Shown here one piece after another: positions 26,752 to 35,275 of a stretch of 64,000 nucleotides of DNA. Position 1 is the stretch's first letter. Every line of letters starts with the position of its first letter. A program made the position numbers and the translations under genes. This DNA is from AWTP1-13 sp963797005. Lineage in GTDB: Bacteria > Pseudomonadota > Alphaproteobacteria > Rhizobiales > Hyphomicrobiaceae. Under the pieces are notes generated by a model. That model had not been told where the DNA came from. It saw nothing but the letters and a program-made list of their open reading frames with translations, and made no database searches. Where the stretch lies: positions 248,001 to 312,000 of the forward strand of contig CAWCOF010000011.1 of NCBI GenBank assembly GCA_963797005.1, given 5' to 3'.

Positions 26752-27200
26752 GACCGAGCATGCGCGGCGAACCCGGCCGGTTGACGCAGGACACGCAGCA
26801 CGCCGTCCGCCACGGGCTCGGTTTCCTCGCGTCGGGCCTCATCGCCTTGAGCGTCGATGCCAGCGTCCTCACGCTCCTCACCGCCGTGTTCGCGATCCAT
26901 CCGATACCGGCGCGGCTCGTCGCCATCTCGCTTGCCATGGTGGCGGGCTGGCTGTCGCATCGCACGTGGACCTTCGCCGTCGCCGTGCCGCCCAGTCTGG
27001 CTGAGTTCGTGCGCTACGCCGGCGTGGGCTGGATGGCCGCGGCCATCAACTACGCTGTGTTCGTGGCAATCATCCTGGCGCGCCCGGCGACCCTTCCCGT
27101 GGTCGCGCTCATCGGCTCGTCGCTGGTCGCCACCGTGTTCGCCTATCTCGGCATGCGCTTTGCGGCGTTCCGCGACCGGCCGCAACGCACCTCGCGGTGA
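26748..27200 (+). CDS. GtrA-like membrane protein
   Basis: A 150-residue protein with four membrane segments (LGFLASGLIALSVDASVLTL; PARLVAISLAMVAGWLSHRT; FVRYAGVGWMAAAINYAVFV; ALIGSSLVATVFAYLGMRF). WLSHRTWTF and NYAVFV match the GtrA family, proposed to flip polyprenyl-phosphate sugars. GTG at 26748 overlaps the deacetylase stop; ATG 26760 is the alternative. Last gene of the three-gene operon. Confidence 0.85.
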   Translation: MRPSMRGEPGRLTQDTQHAVRHGLGFLASGLIALSVDASVLTLLTAVFAIHPIPARLVAISLAMVAGWLSHRTWTFAVAVPPSLAEFVRYAGVGWMAAAINYAVFVAIILARPATLPVVALIGSSLVATVFAYLGMRFAAFRDRPQRTSR

Positions 27201-27210
27201 GAGGTATCCG

Positions 27211-28194
27211 ATGCCCGTCCCTCGGCCCGTCTTCGATCCGCCCTTCAATGTCGTGCGCTGCAGCCATGCCGTGCTGCGCGTGCGCGATCTCGCCGCCAGC
27301 CGGCACTTCTACGAGACGATCGTCGGCCTCGAGGTCGAGCATGCCGACGCCGAGGCGCTTTACTTTCGCGGCATGGAGGAGCGCAACCACCACTCCCTGG
27401 TCTTGAAGCGCGGACCCGAGCCGGTTGCCGAGCGGCTCGGTTTCAAGGTCGCGAGCGAGGCGGACCTCGACCGCGCGCACGCCTATTTCGCCGAGCGGCA
27501 ACTCCCGGCCGCGTTCGTCGAGGTCCCCTTCCAGGGCCGCACGCTGCACGCCGCCGACGCCGACGGCAACCGCCTCGAGCTCTATTTCAAGATGGACCAG
27601 GCCGAGCGCCTCCTGCAGCAGTACGGCAAGTACCGCGGCTGCCACCCCCAACGCATCGACCACTTCAATTTCTTCGCCCGCGACGTCGAAGCCTCGATGA
27701 ATTTCTACGCCGCGCTGGGGTTCCGGCTCACCGAGTACACGGAAAGCGACGGCGCCGAGCCCCGGATCGCGGCCGCCTGGATGCACCGCAAGGGCAGCGT
27801 GCACGACATCGCCTTCACCAGCGGGCGGGGGCCGCGGCTGCACCACTTCGCCTACTGGGTGCCGAGCCCGCTCAACATCATCCACCTGTGCGACGTGATG
27901 GCGAGCACCGGCTTCCTCGCCAACATGGAGCGCGGGCCCGGCCGGCACGGCATCTCCAACGCGTTCTTTCTCTATGCGCGCGACCCCGACGGGCACCGCA
28001 TCGAGCTCTATGCGTCCGACTACCTGACCGTCGATCCGGATCTGGCGCCGATCCGCTGGTCCATCAGCGATCCGCGCCGGCAGACGCTGTGGGGCACGCC
28101 GGCACCGCGCTCCTGGTTCGAGGAGGGCTCCGTGTTCCCCGATACGCCCGTCGGCCCGCCGGTGTTCAGCTTCGCGCCTGTCGCCGCGGACTGA
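27211..28194 (+). CDS. hpaD: extradiol dioxygenase, homoprotocatechuate 2,3-dioxygenase-like (VOC fold)
   Basis: A 327-residue two-module VOC protein. The metal ligands look like His in QRIDHFNFFARD, His in RLHHFAYWVPSP and Glu in GHRIELYASDY, the arrangement of type I extradiol dioxygenases. The C-terminal IRWSISDPRRQTLWG and TPAPRSWFEEGS are close to 3,4-dihydroxyphenylacetate 2,3-dioxygenase. No other homoprotocatechuate genes are adjacent, so the exact catechol is uncertain. A clear GAGAGG site precedes the ATG. Confidence 0.82.
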   Translation: MPVPRPVFDPPFNVVRCSHAVLRVRDLAASRHFYETIVGLEVEHADAEALYFRGMEERNHHSLVLKRGPEPVAERLGFKVASEADLDRAHAYFAERQLPAAFVEVPFQGRTLHAADADGNRLELYFKMDQAERLLQQYGKYRGCHPQRIDHFNFFARDVEASMNFYAALGFRLTEYTESDGAEPRIAAAWMHRKGSVHDIAFTSGRGPRLHHFAYWVPSPLNIIHLCDVMASTGFLANMERGPGRHGISNAFFLYARDPDGHRIELYASDYLTVDPDLAPIRWSISDPRRQTLWGTPAPRSWFEEGSVFPDTPVGPPVFSFAPVAAD

Positions 28195-29156
28195 CGCGCC
28201 CGCTCGGCCGCGCACTCATGACGGCACCGGCGGCTCATCGCGCCGAGAAGGCCTTTGCGGCCGGCGGTCGGCAATGGACCGCCGCTGACGGCGTAGACGC
28301 CGATCGAGATCGTGGCGATCGCGGCCCAGTCGATGGCCGAGGGCCATTCGCCAAGGACGGGAATGCCCATGAGGGCGGTCATGGCAGGCGTCAGGGCGAC
28401 GAAGGCCGCGCCTGCCGTGGCGCCGAGAAGGCTGATCATGCGCCCGTAGAGCAGCAGGGCGACGATGGCTGTCAGGACGCCCTGCACGATCGCCTGAAGC
28501 GCAATGTCGAAGAGCGGTGCCTTGAAGACGCTGGCGCCGGCAATGAATGCATAGGCCGGCAGATAGAGAACGAGCGACCCGACACCCGCAATGGCGGCGG
28601 CGTGGAGGCCGTCGAGCCGGGCGCGGCGCATCGCGACGGTGTAGCAGGCCCAGACGAATCCGGCGGCGAGGAACAGCGCGTGGCCAATGTTCTGCGTTGT
28701 TCCAAAGGCACCTCCCGTGAGCCAAACGATGCCGATGGCCCCGATCACGATCAGCGCGAGTCCGACCGTCTTTGACGGCGTGAAAGGCTCTTTCAGGATC
28801 GCCGCTGCGAGGATCGCCACCATCAGCGGCATGACGCCGGGAAACAGGGCCCCGCCATGGGCGGCGGGAGCGAACAGCAAGCCGACATTGACCAGAAGGA
28901 CCATCGGCGCGCCGCAGCCCATGATGATCGCGGCGACGCCGGTCCAGCCGAGGCGGTCGAGGGCAAGGCCCTTGCTCCATAGATGCGGCAACAGGAGCAA
29001 GCCGGCGACGCTGAACCTTATCGCGGCAACATCCCAAGGGGTGAGGCTCGTCTTGACGCCCAGGCGTGAGACGACGATGAAGCTGGCCCAAATGCACACG
29101 GCAGCAACGCCGTAGAGAGCGCCGTGAGCGTACTGGGTATTGGTCGGGTGCTGCAT
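28020..29156 (-). CDS. EamA/DMT-family transporter
   Basis: About ten membrane segments in two EamA repeats (ALYGVAAVCIWASFIVVSRL; VAAIIMGCGAPMVLLVNVG; IGHALFLAAGFVWACYTVAM; FVALTPAMTALMGIPVLGEW). The transporter homology ends near 28270. The last 60-80 residues are Arg-rich, unlike the family, and run antiparallel across the end of the dioxygenase gene. A lost stop from a single-base error close to 28260 is likely, so the real 3' end is probably about 28200-28270. Substrate unknown. Confidence 0.8.
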   Translation of the reverse strand: MQHPTNTQYAHGALYGVAAVCIWASFIVVSRLGVKTSLTPWDVAAIRFSVAGLLLLPHLWSKGLALDRLGWTGVAAIIMGCGAPMVLLVNVGLLFAPAAHGGALFPGVMPLMVAILAAAILKEPFTPSKTVGLALIVIGAIGIVWLTGGAFGTTQNIGHALFLAAGFVWACYTVAMRRARLDGLHAAAIAGVGSLVLYLPAYAFIAGASVFKAPLFDIALQAIVQGVLTAIVALLLYGRMISLLGATAGAAFVALTPAMTALMGIPVLGEWPSAIDWAAIATISIGVYAVSGGPLPTAGRKGLLGAMSRRCRHECAAERARQSAATGAKLNTGGPTGVSGNTEPSSNQERGAGVPHSVCRRGSLMDQRIGARSGSTVR

Positions 29157-29345
29157 GGGCCTTTGCGGACGGTACGTGATGCTCTGCAAGTTGTGAGCAC
29201 TGCACGCCCGCATGGCGACCCGTTTCCTGCGCTGGCGGCCATCGCCGCGGCCTAGCTCGAGAACGCGAGGCCGTAATGGCCGGCGATGAAAGCTCGCGGT
29301 CGCTCGGGTTTCGTGACACTATCGTGACGGATCAATGTAGGTTCG

Positions 29346-30326
29346 ATGACACGCGGAGCGGCCATGAGACTGCTGTGGCGAGAGCGGTCCAATCCGCTGC
29401 CCTGGTGGTGGGCGCTCCTGGCCCTGGCCAGTGGCGCAAACATCGCGCTGTGGTTCCTGCTCTACCGCCAGTTTCACGAGCCGCCGACTGGCAGCCTCGA
29501 CAGCCCCTTCAACATCCAGCTCATGCTGTTTCTTTGTGCAGCCTACGTTTTCGGCTGCGCCTTCCGCTCGTTCCTCCCGCGCGCCGATGTCCAGCGAATC
29601 TGCTTGTTCGACACCTGGCTGTCGAGCGTCGTCGTCGGCCGGTCCGTGGCGACCGTGGCCGAGCTCTCCTTCGCAGCGCAGTGGGCGATCGTCCTGCACC
29701 AGCTGGGCGGGATGGGGGGAGCGAATACCACCATGCACGTCGCCTGGTCGGTGGTGCCGCTGATCCTCGTGGCGCAGTGCTGCTCGTGGTACGGGGTGTT
29801 GACGACCAACCATCTGGCCCACGCCATCGAAAACTCGATATGGGCGGTTGCCTTCCTCGTAATTGGGATCGGCCTTTGCCTGTTGCTACCGGAGTTTCAC
29901 GGTCTCGTTCGCTCGGCCCTTGTCATCGGAATTCTCGGGATCGCCGCCTATCTGGCTTTTCTCATAACCATCGACGTCCCAATGTACCTGAGCCGACGGC
30001 GGGACGGGCTGGCGGATGGCAGCAAGCTTCTCAGTCCTCTCGAGGGTCTCCGTGACGCGAGCACGCGCTGGGTCGTGACGCATGACTTTGCCCAGTGGAA
30101 GGATGAGATTGCCTGGATGTCGCTCTATTTCACCGCGGCGGTCTGGGCGAGCCTCGCACTTTGCCTTGTCTACGCGCTCGGGGACCAGCTTCCGCGGTAT
30201 CGCGCCGAACCTGCCGCCCGCGCTGAGCAAACCGGGACGCCCGGCTCGACATCCGCTTTGCGGGCGAAACCGGCCCACTCCGGACAAGTGCCCGTCTCCG
30301 GACAAGTGCCCGTCTTCCGCTTCTGA
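29346..30326 (+). CDS. multi-spanning membrane protein, function unknown
   Basis: A 326-residue protein with about seven hydrophobic segments (PWWWALLALASGANIALWFL; FNIQLMLFLCAAYVFGCAF; VAWSVVPLILVAQCCSWYG; IWAVAFLVIGIGLCLLL; ALVIGILGIAAYLAFLITI; SLYFTAAVWASLALCLVYAL). No family is recognised. The C-terminal tail after about residue 290 is low-complexity and contains a tandem SGQVPV repeat. It diverges from the EamA gene. Confidence 0.65.
   Translation: MTRGAAMRLLWRERSNPLPWWWALLALASGANIALWFLLYRQFHEPPTGSLDSPFNIQLMLFLCAAYVFGCAFRSFLPRADVQRICLFDTWLSSVVVGRSVATVAELSFAAQWAIVLHQLGGMGGANTTMHVAWSVVPLILVAQCCSWYGVLTTNHLAHAIENSIWAVAFLVIGIGLCLLLPEFHGLVRSALVIGILGIAAYLAFLITIDVPMYLSRRRDGLADGSKLLSPLEGLRDASTRWVVTHDFAQWKDEIAWMSLYFTAAVWASLALCLVYALGDQLPRYRAEPAARAEQTGTPGSTSALRAKPAHSGQVPVSGQVPVFRF
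30278..30313 (+). repeat. two tandem 18-bp units inside a coding tail
   Basis: The unit CTCCGGACAAGTGCCCGT occurs at 30278-30295 and again at 30296-30313. It is a multiple of three and keeps the frame, giving SGQVPV twice at the end of the membrane protein. Confidence 0.85.
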
Positions 30327-30334
30327 CGGTGAGC

Positions 30335-30958
30335 TCAAAGCGCCTTTTCGCCGACCTTCTTCTCGAGCGCGGGGATGATGCCATAGCGCTCCCTGAGGAA
30401 CGGATTGACGCCGAGCGCCTTGCGGAAGGCAGCCAGCGCCTCGCGGTACTCGCCCCGGTCCATGCGGATGAGGCCGATGCCGGCGAGCGCGCCGAAGTGT
30501 CTCGGCTCCAGTGCCAGAACGTGCTCGATGTCGGCGAGCGAGCGCTCGTGCTCGCCCATCATGTAGAGCAGGGTGGCGCGCTTGTTCCAGGCCTCGGCCC
30601 AGTCGGGCCGCTGCGCCACGATGTCGTCGAGGATCGGCATGGCGAGATTGCCGATGCCTTGCCCCATCAGCAGGATCGCCTGGTGCAGTTGCTCGTCGAG
30701 CCCCGCATCGCCCGACTGCTGCCACAGCTTCCAGATCTCCGAGACGATCGTGTCGCCCTCGTCCTCGGCCTTGGCGGCCTTGAGGCTGGCAAAGAGCTCA
30801 TCGAGCTTCTGCGCCCTCGCCGCCGCATCGGGGCTCGATTGGGCGGGACGCGGCTGATCCGCGGCCGCGCCCGGCCGGCTATTCGCAAAGAGCCCGGCGA
30901 CGGCCGCGATGACGATCGCGAGCGCGAGCCAAGCACGCATCGACAAGTGAGACCGCAT
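30335..30958 (-). CDS. exported tetratricopeptide-repeat protein
   Basis: A 207-residue protein. Residues 7-33 form a signal peptide or anchor (AWLALAIVIAAVAGLFANS). TPR-like helices follow (PILDDIVAQRPDWAEAWNKR, ATLLYMMGEHERSLADIEHV, LALEPRHFGALAGIGLIRMD, RGEYREALAAFRKALGVNPF). It probably acts as a periplasmic scaffold. Convergent with the membrane-protein gene; the thioesterase gene lies upstream on the same strand. Confidence 0.82.
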   Translation of the reverse strand: MRSHLSMRAWLALAIVIAAVAGLFANSRPGAAADQPRPAQSSPDAAARAQKLDELFASLKAAKAEDEGDTIVSEIWKLWQQSGDAGLDEQLHQAILLMGQGIGNLAMPILDDIVAQRPDWAEAWNKRATLLYMMGEHERSLADIEHVLALEPRHFGALAGIGLIRMDRGEYREALAAFRKALGVNPFLRERYGIIPALEKKVGEKAL

Positions 30959-30980
30959 CGATCAGTCCCTCCCGCTATCC

Positions 30981-31403
30981 TCAATCCAAGGACCGAAAAA
31001 CGGCGTTCGCCCGTGCGATCAAGGCGCCCTCCGCCGTGACAAGCGCGTCGGCGAAGCACATGGAGCGGCCGGTCCGCAATACGCGCGGCTCGATCTGCAA
31101 CCACTGGCCGACCTTGGCTGCGCCGACATAGTCGATCGTAAGATTGATCGTCACCAGTCCCCGCGCCGAATCTCCTTGTGTCGAGCCCAAGATCTTGCGG
31201 CAGCTCAGGCCCATGGCGTTGTCGGCCAGAGCGGCGATGACCCCGCCGTGCAGGAACCCGCGCGAGTTGCAGTGCGCTTCTCGCAGGTAGAGGCCGATCT
31301 GCAGCGCGCCGTCGACCTGCCGGGAGAACAAGGGCTCCCAAGGATCGGTCACGGGGCTCTTGCGGAAGTGGGCCGAGAACCCTTCGGGCGGAGCGGCGGA
31401 CAT
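30981..31403 (-). CDS. PaaI-type hotdog thioesterase
   Basis: A 140-residue hotdog protein. The signature RGFLHGGVIAALADNAMG carries the HGG motif and catalytic Asp region, and TINLTIDYVGAAKVGQWLQI is the usual second strand. Such enzymes hydrolyse aromatic or medium acyl-CoA thioesters. The ATG at 31403 is used because everything upstream lacks family likeness. A second, different PaaI-like gene is at 44419. Confidence 0.88.
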   Translation of the reverse strand: MSAAPPEGFSAHFRKSPVTDPWEPLFSRQVDGALQIGLYLREAHCNSRGFLHGGVIAALADNAMGLSCRKILGSTQGDSARGLVTINLTIDYVGAAKVGQWLQIEPRVLRTGRSMCFADALVTAEGALIARANAVFRSLD

Positions 31404-31583
31404 GGGAAGCAATATTCCACGCTCTCCGGCGACTTGTCGACGTGTCCCGGCACACCCCACGCGGCGTGGCGCACAACATGTGTGGATGGCGACGAGGCGC
31501 ACGCATCCCGGTATGCTCGTTGCGCAAACCGATGCGCCATCCAGCTCCCATCCAGCTCCCATCCACCCCTTGAGCGGTGACCC

Positions 31584-32480
31584 ATGAAGACCGAAGGCAA
31601 GGCAAACGTGACGCTCGGCACCGCGACACCGGGCGGCGGTTTCCCCGTCTATGGGGACGCGGTCGCCGCCACCATCAACGAGGCCGACCCGACGCTGGAG
31701 GTGCGCACCCAAAACACCAAGGGCAGCACGGAGAACGTGCCCCTCCTGGAAGCGGGCAAGCTCGACCTCGCGCTGGTGCAGGGCGAGGTGGCGCTGGAGG
31801 CGCTCGACGGCATCGGCCGCCCGCCGGCGAGCTTACGCATCCTGGCCGCCATGTATGCGACGCCCGGCATGTTCGTGGTGCGTGCCGACAGCCCCTATCG
31901 CACCATCGACGACCTCAGGGCCAAGCCCGTCGCCTTCGGTGCCAAGGGCTCGGGCCTCGTGCTGCTCGCCCGCTACGTGCTCGACGGGCTCGGCCTCGAT
32001 CAGATGAGCGACTTCGAGGCGATCTTCCTCGACCGGGCGGGGGACGGTCCTCAGATGGTCATCGGCGGCAAGGCTGCGGCGCTGTGGGGCGGCGGTACGG
32101 GCTGGCCCGGCTTCGCGGCCGTGGCCAAGGGTCCTGCCGGCGCCCGCTTCATCGTGCCGGACGCGGCGGGGATCGGGCGCATCCAGGCCAAGCACCCGTT
32201 CCTCAAGACGCTCACGGTGCCGGCGGGCTCCTATCCGGGCCAGACGGAGCCCATCGTCTCGGTCGGCTCGTGGAGCTTCATCCTGGCGCGGCCGGCGCTT
32301 GCCGACGATGTCGCCTACCGCCTGGCGCGCGCGCTGCACAAGGGCGAAGCAGCGCTCGCGGCACGCCTGCCGCAGGCGCGCGAGACGACGGCCGCCAACA
32401 CCGCCGCCGCGGCGCCGAGGCCCGAGCTGATCCACCCCGGCGTGCGCAAATACCTGGCCGAGATCGGGCTCGCGCCGTAG
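31584..32480 (+). CDS. TAXI family TRAP-type solute-binding protein without signal peptide
   Basis: A 298-residue protein of the TAXI family. Its mature-protein start (TLGTATPGGGFPVYGDAVAA), ENVPLLEAGKLDLALVQGE, FVVRADSPYRTIDDLRAK and VGSWSFILARPALADDVAYR match the periplasmic binding fold. Odd: there is no export signal, and an in-frame TGA sits just before the ATG. The TRAP permease is also absent. It is either a cytoplasmic ligand binder or has lost its leader. Just upstream are three imperfect 11-base tandem units (31537-31569). Confidence 0.78.
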   Translation: MKTEGKANVTLGTATPGGGFPVYGDAVAATINEADPTLEVRTQNTKGSTENVPLLEAGKLDLALVQGEVALEALDGIGRPPASLRILAAMYATPGMFVVRADSPYRTIDDLRAKPVAFGAKGSGLVLLARYVLDGLGLDQMSDFEAIFLDRAGDGPQMVIGGKAAALWGGGTGWPGFAAVAKGPAGARFIVPDAAGIGRIQAKHPFLKTLTVPAGSYPGQTEPIVSVGSWSFILARPALADDVAYRLARALHKGEAALAARLPQARETTAANTAAAAPRPELIHPGVRKYLAEIGLAP

Positions 32481-32501
32481 GTGCCGAGTTCACAGACGGG
32501 G

Positions 32502-33314
32502 TCACGCCGGCTCGAGCTCGTCGGTGTGCACCTTGAAGCTGACGAGCCGCGTCTCGCCGAAGCTGGTGGAGAGGGCGACGTCGGTGGCGTCGCGGCCGCG
32601 CGCCATCAGGATGCGGCCGATGCGCGGCGCGTTGTGGCGCGCATCGAACGTGTACCAGCGCCCGCCCAGGTAGGCCTCGAACCAGGCGCTGAAATCCATG
32701 GGCTCCGGCGAGGCCGGGATGCCGATATCGCCGAGATAGCCGGTGCAGTAGCGGGCCGGGATGTTCATGCAGCGGCACAAAGTGATCGCAAGATGCGCAA
32801 AATCCCGGCACACCCCATGCTGCTCGCGAAAGCCGTCCCAGGCGGTGCGGGTGACGGAGGCATGCTGGTAGCCGAAGCCCAGCCGCTCGTGGACATAGTC
32901 GCAGATGGCCTGCACGCGCGGCCAGCCGGAAGGGCCGCTGCCGAACAGCGACCAGGCCTGGGTGGCGAGATGGTCGGTGTCGCAATAGCGGCTGCCGAGC
33001 AGGTAGATGAGCACGTCGTCGGGGAGCTCTTGGATCGGCAGCTGCTCGGCGTCGGGCTCGACGATATCGAGCGTTCCCGGGTCGTTGACGAGGAAATCGG
33101 CGGAGAGGGTCAGGCGGCCCGCCGGCGCCAGGATGCGCGTGCAGACGTTGCCGTAGGCATCGCGGTAGTCGCGGACCTCGAGCGGCGGATCGAAGGCAAT
33201 CTTATGCGGTGTCGCGAGATCCGGCAGGCGGGTCGGATGGACCGTGAGCAGCAGGACCATCGGCGTTGGCTGCGGACACTCGTAGACGATCTCGTAGCCC
33301 GCGCAAATCTGCAT
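32502..33314 (-). CDS. transglutaminase-like cysteine peptidase family protein
   Basis: A 270-residue protein of the bacterial transglutaminase-like group. The catalytic Cys is in REQHGVCRDFAHLAITLCR, followed by IPARYCTGYLGDIG, and the His/Asp pair is in FEAYLGGRWYTFDARHNAP. The N-terminal half is beta-rich, as in the family. An upstream ATG at 33344 is disfavoured, as homology begins at MQICAGYEI. Paired with a related gene 76 bases upstream on the same strand. Confidence 0.85.
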   Translation of the reverse strand: MQICAGYEIVYECPQPTPMVLLLTVHPTRLPDLATPHKIAFDPPLEVRDYRDAYGNVCTRILAPAGRLTLSADFLVNDPGTLDIVEPDAEQLPIQELPDDVLIYLLGSRYCDTDHLATQAWSLFGSGPSGWPRVQAICDYVHERLGFGYQHASVTRTAWDGFREQHGVCRDFAHLAITLCRCMNIPARYCTGYLGDIGIPASPEPMDFSAWFEAYLGGRWYTFDARHNAPRIGRILMARGRDATDVALSTSFGETRLVSFKVHTDELEPA

Positions 33315-33390
33315 CCCGGTTCTCCTGATGGACCGGATATACAAACGCAGGAAAGCAAGTTCGGTGCCATCGCACCAGAGCTGAGCCGGC

Positions 33391-34314
33391 CTAGCCGGCG
33401 ACCTGGAGGACGGGACGAGCGGCGTCGGGCGCTTCCTCGGACCGGACCTGGATGTCGACGGTCATGTCGAGGAAATCCTCGGAGGCACCGAAGTAGGTGC
33501 CCGACAGCGGGATCGCCAGACTGGGATCGCGCGCCACCGCCACGCGGATCAGGTCGCGGTTGCCGATGATGGCGTTGGTCGGGTCGAACTCGACCCAGCC
33601 GGCACCCGGCAGATAGACCTCGCACCAGGCATGCGTGGAGCCGCCGCCCCGATGGCGCTGCTCCTCGGCCCGGCGCGGGGTGTAGATGTAGCCGGAGACG
33701 AAGCGGGCGGCGAGGCCGAGCGAGCGCAACGCCTCGATCATCAGGAGCGCCAGGTCGCGGCAGCTGCCGCGGCCAAGCGCGAGCGTGAGCGCGGGGGGCC
33801 TGGTGCCGGGCTCGGTGCGGCGCTCGTAGGTGAAGCCCTCCTTGAGGGCGTAGGTGAGCGTCATCAGCAGCATGCCCGTATCCGTGGGGCGGCCCTTGCG
33901 CAGGAACCGCCGCACCCATCGATGGATCGCCTGGCCGGGATCGGGATAGCAGGGCGTGATGGTCGCCAGCAGATCCGGCATCTCCTCCTCGGAGTAGGAG
34001 AAGGGATAGGTCCTGGCCGCGTCCTCGATGGCGAACTCCGGGCCCGTCGACGGCGAGTGCTCGAGCCGGATGTTGCTCTCGAATCGCAGGTCGGTGGCTT
34101 CGACGTCGCCGCTGAAGGCGGCGATGGCGACGCAGTTGCCGAACGCATCGTGCACCCAGCGGATGCCGCTGGGCTTGGGCGTGATGGCGAGCCGCGCATC
34201 GAGCAGCTTCTGGTCGTAGCTGTCGCGCGGGCGGAACATCATGCGGTGCTCGCCGAAGGAAACCGCCTTCAGATAGCGGTAGGTGGTGACGTGGCGGACG
34301 GTTAACAGCGTCAT
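33391..34314 (-). CDS. transglutaminase family protein with N-terminal Bact_transglu_N domain
   Basis: A 307-residue protein. The N-terminal domain has LLTVRHVTTYRYLKAVSFGE and DAFGNCVAIAAFSG; the core has GRGSCRDLALLMIEALRSLG (Cys) , ARFVSGYIYTP, STHAWCEVYLPGAGWVEFDP (His) and TNAI. This is the classic arrangement of bacterial transglutaminase-like proteins often linked to circularly permuted ATP-grasp genes, none of which is present here. It appears to be cotranscribed with the gene ending at 32502. Confidence 0.88.
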   Translation of the reverse strand: MTLLTVRHVTTYRYLKAVSFGEHRMMFRPRDSYDQKLLDARLAITPKPSGIRWVHDAFGNCVAIAAFSGDVEATDLRFESNIRLEHSPSTGPEFAIEDAARTYPFSYSEEEMPDLLATITPCYPDPGQAIHRWVRRFLRKGRPTDTGMLLMTLTYALKEGFTYERRTEPGTRPPALTLALGRGSCRDLALLMIEALRSLGLAARFVSGYIYTPRRAEEQRHRGGGSTHAWCEVYLPGAGWVEFDPTNAIIGNRDLIRVAVARDPSLAIPLSGTYFGASEDFLDMTVDIQVRSEEAPDAARPVLQVAG

Positions 34315-34525
34315 GGTCGGCGGCGGAGCTTTGGTTAGCGTGCCCTGAAGTTGGCGGCGTTTGACCCGACCATGCAAGAAGAATGCAACAGAACACGGAC
34401 GTTCGAGACCCGGGATGGCCCCCGAGCAACGCGGGAGCATTGGCCACCCCACACGCGCCGGCTGCGGCGGCCGGTCGCAACAATCACCAGACGCGGCGAC
34501 GGCTGCTCCAGGCCGCGAGAGGCCC

Positions 34526-34711
34526 TCAGGAGCACGCTGACTTGATCTGATGGGCGAGCAGGGTTGCGCCTATTGCAGCGCCGTTGCCATGATTGACGCG
34601 GACGGTCCCTTGTCCGGGAAGCCCCGTCGCTGCATATCCTGTCGCCGCATAGGGAGAGATAGAGAACGCCAGGGCCGAAATGGACACGGCCACCCCCTGC
34701 ACGACCTGCAT
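34526..34711 (-). CDS. possible small exported protein
   Basis: A 61-residue reading frame. Its first 27 residues look like a signal peptide (VVQGVAVSISALAFSISPYA), and it contains a short repeat (YAATGYAATG). No family is recognised, and the ribosome site is weak. It is the only plausible gene in the 600-base gap between the transglutaminase and csoR genes. Confidence 0.3.
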   Translation of the reverse strand: MQVVQGVAVSISALAFSISPYAATGYAATGLPGQGTVRVNHGNGAAIGATLLAHQIKSACS

Positions 34712-34919
34712 CGCCACCCCCTTTGGCGTCGAGCGTCCAAGCGGCTAACAAATAGACCGAGTCGGGGTGTGCTGACTTGCGCTTTCTCGACGGCGCCGGC
34801 AGGCGAGCGCGGAAGGCGTCTCTGCTGATAGGAACGGATTTGCCTGGGGCGCGCGGCCGATTGGCCGATGTCTGACACATGAGCCACGGCAGCGGCTGCC
34901 ATGGTCGATTTGCGTCGTA

Positions 34920-35195
34920 TCAACGCGCCGTCCTGCTGAGCACATCCATGAGTTCAGCGACCTTGCGCCGCTGATCGGCGGCGTCGCCGCTGACAATCGC
35001 ATGCTCTACGCAATGCGAGATGTGATCGCGCAGGATTTCCTCTTCGACCCGGCGCAGCGCCGCACGCACCGCGGAGATTTGCGTGACGATATCGATACAG
35101 TAGCGTTCCTCTTCAACCATCCGGGTGAGGCCGCGCACCTGGCCTTCGATGCGGCTCAACCGCTTCAGAGTCGACGACTTGCCATGCTTGCTCAT
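34920..35195 (-). CDS. csoR: CsoR-type copper-sensing repressor
   Basis: A 91-residue all-helical DUF156 protein. The Cu(I) ligands are visible as Cys in ERYCIDIVTQISAV and His/Cys in DHISHCVEHAI, the C-H-C set of CsoR rather than the FrmR or RcnR sets. RLSRIEGQVRGLTRMVEE is the family start. It diverges from copA across 80 bases holding two matching operators, so it should repress both itself and copA until copper binds. Confidence 0.92.
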   Translation of the reverse strand: MSKHGKSSTLKRLSRIEGQVRGLTRMVEEERYCIDIVTQISAVRAALRRVEEEILRDHISHCVEHAIVSGDAADQRRKVAELMDVLSRTAR

Positions 35196-35204
35196 CCTTA
35201 ACTC

Positions 35205-35255
35205 ATACCCTCCTAGGGTATACGTGTCAAAAACTATATACCCCCAGAGGGTATA
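35205..35255. promoter_or_regulatory. two CsoR operators between csoR and copA
   Basis: Two inverted repeats of the same kind: ATACCCTCCTAGGGTAT at 35205-35221 and TATACCCCCAGAGGGTATA at 35237-35255. TACCC...GGGTA with a G/C-rich core is the standard CsoR-family recognition pattern. The second lies 20 bases before the copA start, the first nine bases upstream of csoR. Confidence 0.85.
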
Positions 35256-35275
35256 GGCAATTATAAAGAGTCATC

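Noticed and set aside
25200..27200. A 666-codon open frame spanning three genes
   Set aside because: It is a mixture: an out-of-frame pass through GT2, the first part of the deacetylase up to its frameshift, noise, then GtrA. The real genes explain it.
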